From assembly GCA_016722285.1 (NCBI GenBank), contig JADKGI010000001.1:620001-684000 (forward strand): 64,000 nucleotides of DNA, given 5' to 3'. Below the pieces are notes generated by a model, which was not told the DNA's origin, did not search any database, and was given only the letters and a program-made list of their open reading frames with translations. The DNA comes from Saprospiraceae bacterium. GTDB lineage: Bacteria > Bacteroidota > Bacteroidia > Chitinophagales > Saprospiraceae. Below are positions 29,196-37,341 of this stretch, piece by piece (position 1 is the stretch's first letter; each line of letters starts with the position of its first letter). The translations under genes were made by a program, and so were the position numbers.

Positions 29196-30701
29196 ATGAA
29201 ATTCAAAATTTGCACATTCGTCTTTATACTATTTACTATGACTGCTTTTGCGCAGGAAAAACCGGTGGTGGAAAAGGAACTGCCCAAAGGAGAATTATTT
29301 ACTTCCACCCAGACCGTGACGATCAAAGGCAAAGTGATAAATCTGGCAACTACTACCGGTACGGTACAGCTAAGGGATGAAAGTGACAAACCCATTGCTC
29401 TGTTTGGTTTCACGCATTACAGCAAGACCGATGCCGGAAAAAGCAGACCGATTGTCTTTGCTTTTAACGGAGGACCACTATCGGCTTCCTTCTGGTTGCA
29501 TCTGGGCGTATTGGGGCCGAAGCGGATAGATGTGGCAGATACAGATTACTCAAAGCCCGCTCCGTATAAGTTGGTCAACAATGAATATTCTATCCTGGAT
29601 AAAGCCGATCTGGTCATGATAGACCCTGTCGGAGTGGGCTTCAGCCAGCCCATTGGTGAGGCGAAATGGGAAGATTTCTGGGGTGTGGATCAGGATATAC
29701 GCAGTATCGGCCTGTTTATCGAGCAATTTATCATACGGGCTGAAAAATTGAATGCCCCTAAATATTTGCTGGGTGAAAGTTACGGCACCTTCCGAAATGC
29801 GGGTCTGGTCAAGTATCTGCAGGATAAAGGGATTGCTATGAATGGGGTCATTATGGTATCTACCGTATTTGAGTTGCAGCATCTGTTATTTGGTCCGGGC
29901 GATGACATAGCCTATGTCACACACTTCCCGACTTATGCAGCTACTGCCTGGTATCACAATAAAGTGAAAGACAAAGGTGCCAATCTGGAATCATTCCTGA
30001 AGAATGTCCGATCATTTACTGAAAACGAGTATGCGCCTGCCTTGCTGAAAGGTGACCAGCTGACGGCATCTGAAAAAGATGGAATGGCGCAGAAACTGGC
30101 TGATTTATCGGGTCTGGACAAGTTATTTTGGCTCAAGGGAGACCTGAGGGTAAAAAATTCTGAATATTTTCAGGAGTTACTCAGGAAAGAAGGGCTGACT
30201 GTCGGAAGGCTTGATTCGCGTTTTAAGGGAATAAACGAAGACCTGCTCGCGCAATTTGCCTTTACTGATCCGCAGAGTGACGCTATCTCAACGGCTTACA
30301 TATCGGCCTTCAAAGATTACCTGTACAATGACCTGAAAGCGCGTAAAGACTGGACATATACCACGACTGCCGGTCAGAGAAAAAACTTTAAATGGGACTG
30401 GACGCATAAAGGTAACTTCGAATGGAATGCACAGGTAGCTGTGAGTACCCTTCCCGATATGACGTCAGCTATGAAGAGAAATCCGAATCTGAAATTTCTG
30501 ATACTCAACGGATATTTTGACCTGGCAACTGTGTTTTACGGCGTTGAGTATTCTATCAACCACATGGGTCTCGAACCCGCTCTGAAGAAGAATATCACTA
30601 TGAAATATTTTGAAGCCGGCCACATGATGTACACCCACTTGCCGTCGCTGCAAAAATTTAAAAATGACGTGGATGCCTTTATCGACCAGACATCAAACTG
30701 A
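29196..30701 (+). CDS. Serine carboxypeptidase, peptidase family S10
   Basis: The 501-aa protein has a signal peptide ending near TAFAQ. It has S10 landmarks: an NGGP segment near residue 91, a VGVGFSQP segment, the nucleophile Ser195 in GESYG, an Asp in NGYFDLAT and a His in EAGHMMY. S10 enzymes remove C-terminal residues from peptides (family knowledge). The oxyanion segment is NGGPLSAS rather than the more usual NGGPG-x-SS, so specificity or activity could differ. It follows the serine hydrolase by about 100 bp and is likely periplasmic or secreted. Confidence 0.85.
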   Translation: MKFKICTFVFILFTMTAFAQEKPVVEKELPKGELFTSTQTVTIKGKVINLATTTGTVQLRDESDKPIALFGFTHYSKTDAGKSRPIVFAFNGGPLSASFWLHLGVLGPKRIDVADTDYSKPAPYKLVNNEYSILDKADLVMIDPVGVGFSQPIGEAKWEDFWGVDQDIRSIGLFIEQFIIRAEKLNAPKYLLGESYGTFRNAGLVKYLQDKGIAMNGVIMVSTVFELQHLLFGPGDDIAYVTHFPTYAATAWYHNKVKDKGANLESFLKNVRSFTENEYAPALLKGDQLTASEKDGMAQKLADLSGLDKLFWLKGDLRVKNSEYFQELLRKEGLTVGRLDSRFKGINEDLLAQFAFTDPQSDAISTAYISAFKDYLYNDLKARKDWTYTTTAGQRKNFKWDWTHKGNFEWNAQVAVSTLPDMTSAMKRNPNLKFLILNGYFDLATVFYGVEYSINHMGLEPALKKNITMKYFEAGHMMYTHLPSLQKFKNDVDAFIDQTSN

Positions 30702-31222
30702 GCATATGAATAAGGAAGATGAAAAGATCCTTTTTCGTTAAATACGATTCACTTTGGTGAAGACATGAATAGTTACAAAAAAAAAGTACATATTTTGGTG
30801 TACACATCCGTACCGGACTGTATATTTATAACACTTAAGCGGAGATAATGCAATACCAGCCGGCCATGTCCGTATCATAAGAAGGGAAGGACATGAAAAA
30901 TAGATTAACCCACTGAATATTAAATAATAATGAAATCGGACATATTGGCTATATGCCCCACTGACCGTATTTTTGCTTGTATATAAAAATGTCTGGTATT
31001 ATGCTAAAAAAAAGAAAGCCAACGCACATTTGGAACATGTACTATCTCTGATACACATGCTGATACTTCAGCTTGTAAAAGATTCAAATAAGCGAAGCGA
31101 TTCACGAACACCAATTTTTATAAAAATATTAGTGTGTAAATTTTTGCCCATATTCAAAAAATAATAGTAATAATTAGAGCATATTACTGTATTTAAGTAC
31201 TTTTGTCTAAATAATACTAAAA
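30702..31222. other. Intergenic region upstream of abiE
   Basis: No convincing gene is seen. Near its end TACTTTTG at 31198-31205 matches the TAnnTTTG -7 box and would start transcription only about 10 nt before the abiEi start codon. The part near 30975-31060 resembles 33960-34050 (TATGCTAAAAAAAAGAAA versus CATGCTGAAAAAGAAAAC) and may be a decayed repeat. Confidence 0.4.
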
Positions 31223-32014
31223 TTGTCAGTTGCAAATTACATAAAACAATTACTATCCTATGAGGAATATTCATTCTCCCTTGATGAATTAATTGAGAAT
31301 ATCAACAAAAGTGAGACATCCATAAAAAGTGAACTTTCCCGGCTTATTGCTAAAAAAGAAATAGTAAACCTTCGAAAAGGCTTTTATCTTATTATAACAC
31401 CCAGATATGTATCAGCGCAAAAATTGCCAGTTCAACTTTATTGCGAAAAACTTTTCAAATATTTAGACAGGCACTATTATATTGCCCTTTTTTCAGCTGC
31501 AAAATTTCACGGAGCAAGCCACCAACAGGTTCAGAGAGACTATATCATAACTGAGAAACCTAAGCTCAACAACATTATAAAAAGTACAATTGATATTCGC
31601 TTTTTCACGACAAGCAACTGGGCCTTTAAGAACATCCAAATCAAGAAATCTGATGCTGGTTTTTACAGAGTTTCAAGTCCTGCATTGACAATTGTTGATT
31701 TAATCCATCACCAAACAAAGGTGGGTGGTATAAGCAGAATGCTTGCAGTCATTGAAGAATTGTCAGAAGAATTAAATGAATCGGATATCGTCGAACTTTT
31801 GATTTGGTATCCGAATAAAAGCACTTTGCAAAGGTTCGGTTTTTTGTTGGAAGAAATTGGGCTTAATGAAGAATTTCAGGAACTAATATTTAAGAATTTA
31901 AAAACAACAAATTTCTTCCCGGTTTTACTTAGCCCTAAGTCAAATGAGAAACCAGGAGCTGTAAACAATAGGTGGAAAGTTGATGTCAATATAAAATTGG
32001 AAATTGATATATGA
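31223..32014 (+). CDS. abiEi: AbiEi-type antitoxin / transcriptional regulator (type IV toxin-antitoxin)
   Basis: The 263-aa protein starts at TTG; the frame upstream is closed by TAA at 31208 and no ATG follows for a long way. Its N-terminal 60 residues form a winged-helix domain (SELSRLIAKKEIVNLRKGFY), followed by an AbiEi C-terminal domain with ALFSAAKFHG and SSPALTIVDLIHH. AbiEi binds the operon promoter and counteracts the AbiEii nucleotidyltransferase in phage-exclusion systems (family knowledge). Its stop overlaps the ATG of abiEii (ATGA at 32011-32014). The antitoxin reads intact, whereas the toxin does not. Confidence 0.85.
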   Translation: MSVANYIKQLLSYEEYSFSLDELIENINKSETSIKSELSRLIAKKEIVNLRKGFYLIITPRYVSAQKLPVQLYCEKLFKYLDRHYYIALFSAAKFHGASHQQVQRDYIITEKPKLNNIIKSTIDIRFFTTSNWAFKNIQIKKSDAGFYRVSSPALTIVDLIHHQTKVGGISRMLAVIEELSEELNESDIVELLIWYPNKSTLQRFGFLLEEIGLNEEFQELIFKNLKTTNFFPVLLSPKSNEKPGAVNNRWKVDVNIKLEIDI

Positions 32015-32802
32015 TTCCAAAACCTCATATCGCACAATGGCAACTACATGCTCCATGGAGAGACTTTGCACAAGTTGAGCAGGATTAAATTATTTCCAGA
32101 GCTTTGGTAGAAATCTTCTCAGATGAATTTCTTAGAGAAAATCTTGCTTTCAGAGGAGGAACAGCCCTTCACAAATTATATCTCAATCCTGCGGCAAGAT
32201 ATTCTGAAGATATTGATTTGGTTCAAATAAAACCGGGTCCTATTAAACCAATAATGCAACGAATAGGAGAAGTAATTACATTCTTCGAGGAAAAAAGAGT
32301 TACTCAGGTTCGTGGACATGGAGCGAAAGCCTTATATCGTTTTACCTCGGAATATGAAGAAATAAGAATGCGTCTGAAACTGGAAATTAACTGCAAAGAG
32401 CATTTCAACATGCTAAATTGGGTTGATTTTCCCTTTGATATTAAAAGTGAATGGTTTTCAGGTAAAGCAAAAATAAGAACTTACGATATAAACGAACTTT
32501 TAGGCACCAAACTGAGAGCATTATATTAACGAAGCAAAGGAAGAGATTTGTTTGATTTAGACTATTCAAGACAAAATATAGACTTGAACTATGAACAAGT
32601 CATAGTCTGCTTTAAAGATTATACTTTGTTTGGTACAGGAAAAAAACCACCAAGTAAAAAGGAGTTCTTAATGAATATCCAAGAAAAAGAAAATAGTGCT
32701 GAGTTTATAGGTGATATGGAGGGTCTTCTCAGACCAGAAGTAAAATACAGTCAAAGTGAAGCTTTTGATTGGTTAAAAACAGAATTAATAGCGAAAATCT
32801 AA
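32011..32802 (+). pseudogene. abiEii: AbiEii-type nucleotidyltransferase toxin, interrupted by two in-frame TAA codons
   Basis: A single frame runs from the ATG at 32011 to the stop at 32800-32802 with TAA codons at 32086-32088 and 32527-32529. Both fit one-base changes (TTA to TAA after EQD; CAA to TAA in LRALY-x-RSKGRDLFDLDY). The nucleotidyltransferase motifs are otherwise kept: GGTALHKLYL from codon 49 and SEDIDL from codon 65. This is the toxin of the AbiE pair, a nucleotidyltransferase that blocks growth when unopposed. The longest intact piece (32104-32529) still contains the catalytic motifs but lacks the C-terminal third. The pattern suggests recent loss of the toxin with the antitoxin retained. 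Confidence 0.85.
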
Positions 32803-33325
32803 AAGAGATTACAAATCCTAATTTTATTCCATCCCAATGTCAAAATTCAAACTAGAAAATTTCTTTAAACTTAAACTAGATAAAAGACTAACTAAGGCAA
32901 AATTGATGAGATGGATTCCAAAAATGGTGTCTGTTGAGCAGCATTTATCATAAGACTATTGTGAGTTTGATGAAAACATTACAGAATATTTATAAGCGTT
33001 ACTTTATTTTGAAATTAGATGAAGAAATAAAACCCTGAAAGCCCGCCTTCTTCCAGAGTCGGCATGGGTAAAATATTTGTTGCCACAGTTTTTCCCCAGT
33101 AGTAAACAGCACCATGAACCTATATTTTGTCATGATTATTGTCTGAAAAGTGCAAATGAGAGTTGTACATTTGTCATTCAAGACATACACAATAGCTGTA
33201 AGTAATTGCCTGTTCAAGTTTATTTCTGAAAATAGGCTAGGATTTTCAGTTGGCGATAACGGTACGGCAACACCCAACGCCTGACAAAAAAGCAATTACG
33301 GATAATAAATTAAATTCATTATAAA
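32803..33325. other. Non-coding or decayed stretch between abiE and the VOC gene
   Basis: Only a short open frame of about 38 codons (near 32837-32953) and a 98-codon reverse frame occur, and neither resembles a known protein. The right end carries GATAACGGTACGGCAACACC near 33257, followed by CAACGCC. I see no gene. Confidence 0.35.
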
Positions 33326-33763
33326 ATGGCACAAATCAATCATCAAATCAACTTCAATGGAAATGCTGAAGAAACATTCACTTTTTACAAATCAGTTTTT
33401 GGCGGAGAATTCGCAAAAATTGTACGTTTTAAAGAGATATCAATTCCCGGATTTCCGGTATCAGAAAATGATTCAAATAAAATAATGCACATTGCTTTAC
33501 CTATCGGAAATAATGTTATAATGGCAAATGATGTTCCTGAAAGTATGGGACCGACAAATGAAAACGAAAACAGAAGTAAAATTTCAATAACTGCAGAAAG
33601 TCGTGAAGAAGCTGACAAGTTATTTAGCGGACTTTCCGCAGGTGGAAACATTGAATTACCTATTGACGACAGTCCCTGGAGTTCATATGTCGGAATGTTT
33701 AGGGACAAATATGGTATTGAGTGGATGGTAGATTTTGACCCAAACTATAAAATTGACAAATAG
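33326..33763 (+). CDS. VOC-family (PhnB/glyoxalase-like) protein
   Basis: The 145-aa protein shows the PhnB-like vicinal oxygen chelate pattern: NFNGNAEETFTFYKSVFGG at the start, IMHIALPIGNNVIMANDVPE in the middle and WSSYVGMFRDKYGIEWMVDF at the end. This corresponds to two beta-alpha-beta-beta-beta units. Members include dioxygenases, resistance proteins and many of unknown role (family knowledge); no function can be assigned here. It sits alone between decayed sequence stretches in the defence region and is typical accessory cargo. Confidence 0.8.
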   Translation: MAQINHQINFNGNAEETFTFYKSVFGGEFAKIVRFKEISIPGFPVSENDSNKIMHIALPIGNNVIMANDVPESMGPTNENENRSKISITAESREEADKLFSGLSAGGNIELPIDDSPWSSYVGMFRDKYGIEWMVDFDPNYKIDK

Positions 33764-34139
33764 AAAAACAATAAAAGTATGAAACAAGTATTTATCAATT
33801 TAGCCGTAATAAGTATGCTAAAATATGATTCAAACGTTTGTCCAAGATTTACTTTTAGTGTCATCTGATTTATTCAAAATTGCATTAATAATTGAAAATT
33901 AAATAACAATACAATCCGACTTATGGGATATAATCAACATTGGTTTTATATTTGTTAGTATGTACAAATGTTGTATGCCATGCTGAAAAAGAAAACACTA
34001 CAAATAACACATTTAGTTTTATCCAGCACACAGGAAAACCCTGAAATAAGAAGCATACACGAACGCTAAAAAATAAAATGACGTGGTTTAAAACTAAAAG
34101 AGCTATTTTTGCCTATGCTGACTTATAAGAAATTGAAGA
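33764..34139. other. Non-coding or decayed stretch upstream of hsdR
   Basis: No gene is seen. The piece near 33960-34050 resembles 30975-31060 in order of short words and may be a diverged copy of the same non-coding element. The true hsdR start lies at the end of the stretch. Confidence 0.3.
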
Positions 34140-36668
34140 ATGAAAAATGAAGCTCATGCAAGAATCAAAATAAACCAACTGCTCGAAAAAACGGGCTGAA
34201 GATTCTTTGACAATGAGGAAAGAAAAGCAAACATACTGCTTGAAAACAATGTGAAGATTACCCAAAAAGAAATTGACGCATGGGGAAACGACTACGAAAA
34301 GACAAAAAAAGGTTCGCTTGACTTTCTGTTATTGGACAGTAACAATAAACCTATTTGCGTTTTAGAAGCTAAAAAAGAAAGCCTTCATCCACTTGTTGCC
34401 AAAGAACAGGCCAGAAAATACGCTAAGACCGCTGGTGCTCAATACGTGATTTTATCCAATGGAATCGTACATTATTTTTGGGATGTTACCAAAGGAAATC
34501 CAAAACCAATTTACAAGTTTCCTTCGCCTTCAGAAATCGGAGCGATAAAAGAATGGAATCCAGACCGAAATGCGTTGGCATGTGAAAAAGTAGCTATTGA
34601 CTACATCGCTTCCATTCAAATGTCTGACTATGCTGAACGACCTGAATGGAAAGGAAGCATCGAAGCCAGCAAAGATTTTATTTGGACAAACGGACTTAGA
34701 TTTTTACGCTATTATCAATTATCTGCCATTGAGCATTTACAGAAAGCTGTTGCAGCGGGCAAAGACAGATTTTTGTTTGAAATGGCCACAGGAACAGGAA
34801 AGACGCTCACTTCTGCGGCAGTTATTCGATTATTTCTGAGAACACAAAATGCAAGAAGAGTTTTGTTTTTGGTTGACCGATTGGAATTGGAAGACCAGGC
34901 ATGGAAAGCTTTTACCCAATATCTCAAACCCGATTACAGCACATTTATTTATAAAGAACACAAAACCGATTGGTACAAAGCGGACATTTTAGTTACGACC
35001 ATTCAATCACTGATGTTCAATGACAAATACCGTTATGATTTTTCACCGACGGATTTTGACTTGATTATTTCGGACGAGTCTCACCGCTCCATTTCAGGAA
35101 ATGCAAGAGCGGTTTTTGAATATTTCCATGGTTACAAATTAGGATTGACAGCCACACCAAGAGATTATCTGAAAGGTGTTGACCCTGAAAAGGTAAAGGA
35201 AAACGACCCCAGAGAAATAGAACGGAGAATGCTGCGAGACACCTACTCGACCTTCGGTTGTGATGGCGGAGATCCAACTTATCGTTATTCACTTTTGGAC
35301 GGTGTAAAGGATGGTTTCCTTATCAATCCCAAAGTGTTGGACGCCCGAACGGAAATAACCACGCAACTGCTATCCGATGGAGGTTTTGCAGTGGTTGTAC
35401 CAACTGAAGAAGGAGAAGAAACGGAAACCTTTGTTTCCCGTGATTTTGAAAAGAAATTTTTCTCTGAAAAGACCAACAGGGTATTCTGTCAAACTTTTTT
35501 AGAAAATGCCCTGCGTGACCCCATTACAAATGAAATTGGCAAGACCATCATTTTTGCGGTAAGTCAGAATCATGCCCGCAAGTTGACCGAGATACTCAAC
35601 GAATTTGGCGAACAATTGTACCCAGGCATGTACAACTCTGACTTTGCGGTTCAGGTAACTTCTCAGGTGGGTGATGCTCAACAGATGACTATCAACTTTA
35701 CCAATAACAATCTAAGCGGCAAAACTACCTGGTTGGAGGGTTACAAATCTTGTAAAACAAGAATTTGCATAACGGTTGGAATGATGACCACAGGTTATGA
35801 TTGCCCGGATTTACTCAATATCTGTATGATGCGTCCGATTTTCAGCCCAGCGGATTTCGTACAGATAAAAGGAAGAGGAACACGTAAGAACACTTTTGAA
35901 TACAAGTTCAAAAACGAATTGAATGAAGAAGAGACAAAAAGATACGAAAAAGAAGTATTCAAACTCTTCGACTTCTTTGCCAACTGCGAGTATTTTGAAG
36001 AAAAGTTTGACTATGATGAGAAACTGAAACTGCCCAAACCGAAAAAAGATGGCAGTGAAGGTGGTGGCGGTGGAATTGACCTTGACAAATACACCACCTT
36101 TCAACCTGACCCCTTATTGACTTTGAACGAACAGCAAATCGGTTATGAAGGAATGAAGATTGACCGTATGTTGTTCAAGAAATTTGAAGACCGCATCAAG
36201 ATGGACGATATCATTAAGAAAAATGTGGAACTCGGTAATTGGGAGCATGTCATCAGCCATATTCAACAAGAGATATTTGACAAACCCGAAGAATATTTCA
36301 ACCTTGAAAAATTAAGAAAAGCAGCTAAGATAGACCGCAAGGTTTCTATACGTGAAGTGGTAGAAAAGATTTTTGGCATCATACCTAAATTCAAATCAAA
36401 AGATGAATTGCTCGAAGAGGAATTTTACAAATTCATTTCTATTTATCCACCGGAGGAAGATGTGAATTTGAGGGCACTCAAATACTTCTTCAAAGCCTAT
36501 ATTGTTGACCAAGACATTCGGAAAATCATTGCGACAAAAGATTTCCATGCTTTGCAAACACACCCTACGTTGACGATTTCGCAATTCAAGGCAGTGGCAG
36601 CAAAATACAGGGAAGTAATACCAGGATATATTAATGATTATGTTCCTCTTGAAAAATTTGTGGCCTGA
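34140..36668 (+). pseudogene. hsdR: Type I restriction enzyme R subunit, with an early TGA
   Basis: The reading frame starts at ATG 34140 and is homologous to HsdR from its first codons (RIKINQLLEKTG...RFFDNEERKANILLE). It has TGA at 34197-34199 where the family has Trp (TGW-RFFD). From a GTG at 34251 it is open for 805 codons. Visible motifs are the nuclease LDFLLLD...EAK, Walker A ATGTGKT (Lys184 from the GTG), motif II DESH at 275, LGLTATP and the motif VI segment QIKGRGTRK. A C-terminal EcoEI-type domain follows. HsdR is the translocase/nuclease of type I restriction. Re-initiation at 34251 would lose about 37 N-terminal residues but keep every catalytic motif, so partial function is possible. 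Confidence 0.85.
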
Positions 36669-37267
36669 TGTCAGATAGATTCAAAAATAAATACCGTAAT
36701 GATTCAACCAGGTTGAAAAATTGGGATTACGGATGGAATGCCCCGTATGTTATAACCATCTGTACGCAGAATCGTGAATATTTTTTTGGTGATGTGCAGG
36801 ATGGGATGATGGTTTTGAATGACATTGGACACATTGTACATTCTGAATGGTTAAAAACGTTTGAAATGCGACCTGATATGAATTTATCCATGGGCGAATT
36901 CGTGGTAATGCCAAATCATTTTCATGCAATTATCGGTATTGGCCCAAATGAATACAATACGCAACGTGATACGCATTGTGGTAGGGACGCAATGCATTGC
37001 GTCCCTACTACCACAATTGACACCAATGATGCAAATGATACCAATGAAAATTCCAAAAACAAATTCGGACCACAATCCAAAAATTTGGCATCCATCATCC
37101 GTGGTTTTAAAATTGGGGTAACAAAAAATGCCAGATTGATCAATCCCGGTTTCGCATGGCAATCACGGTATCACGACCACATCATCCGAAATGATGAATC
37201 ATTTTACAGAATTTCAGAATACATCATTAACAACCCTATGAAATGGTCTGCAGACAAATTCAGGTAA
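36668..37267 (+). CDS. REP-associated tyrosine transposase (RAYT; Y1_Tnp/IS200-like)
   Basis: The 199-aa protein has the Y1 transposase fold signatures: a basic N-terminus, YVITICTQNREYFFG, the HUH motif M-P-N-H-F-H at residues 81-86, and WQSRYHDHIIRNDESFYRI before the likely catalytic Tyr near 184 and a closing IINNPMKW. It is a single-copy domesticated-type transposase of the kind that mobilises REP palindromes (family knowledge). Its ATG overlaps the hsdR stop by one base (TGATG at 36666-36670), and it lies between hsdR and hsdM in the same orientation. A REP-like palindrome lies inside its variable linker (coding GRDAMHCVP) and three more units follow its stop. Confidence 0.88.
   Translation: MSDRFKNKYRNDSTRLKNWDYGWNAPYVITICTQNREYFFGDVQDGMMVLNDIGHIVHSEWLKTFEMRPDMNLSMGEFVVMPNHFHAIIGIGPNEYNTQRDTHCGRDAMHCVPTTTIDTNDANDTNENSKNKFGPQSKNLASIIRGFKIGVTKNARLINPGFAWQSRYHDHIIRNDESFYRISEYIINNPMKWSADKFR
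36981..37008. repeat. REP-like perfect palindrome inside the RAYT gene
   Basis: This is a 28-bp perfect palindrome with the core GACGCAATGCATTGCGTC. Outside it, pairing resumes after a 3-bp offset (CATTGTG on the left, CACAATTG on the right). It codes for part of the linker between the HUH motif and the catalytic Tyr. Confidence 0.9.
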
Positions 37268-37328
37268 AGACGCAATGCATTGCGTCTCCACAATGCATTG
37301 TGTCTCCACAATGTATGGTGTCTCCACA
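37268..37328. repeat. REP-like palindromes and tandem 18-bp units after the RAYT gene
   Basis: A 20-bp perfect palindrome with the same GACGCAATGCATTGCGTC core occupies 37268-37287, and a 14-bp one occupies 37289-37302. Three 18-bp tandem units at 37275-37292, 37293-37310 and 37311-37328 each end in GTCTCCACA. The third has diverged from the palindrome. Confidence 0.9.
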
Positions 37329-37341
37329 ATAAAAAACAAAC

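Noticed and set aside
30973..31164. 63-codon frame upstream of abiE as a small gene
   Set aside because: The peptide is Lys- and Leu-rich with no known pattern, and similar words recur near 33960 in a form that does not keep the frame, so it looks non-coding.
32999..33295. 98-codon reverse frame as a gene
   Set aside because: Low-complexity hydrophobic and Phe-rich content, no family resemblance and no ribosome-binding context; probably chance.
33240..33300. attC-like integron site before the VOC gene
   Set aside because: The GTTGGCG and CAACGCC words near 33250-33280 do not pair as attC core sites, and no integrase is present in the window.
34197..34199. TGA at a Trp position in hsdR as a sign of a recoded genome
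   Set aside because: All other Trp codons in intact genes are TGG, and TGA ends many genes here (for example GH130, hsdR and glpF neighbours), so a single nonsense change is the simpler reading.
37268..37328. Tandem repeats after the RAYT gene as a CRISPR array
   Set aside because: The units are 18 bp and directly abutting without spacers, palindromic, and explained as REP-like elements; no cas genes are present.
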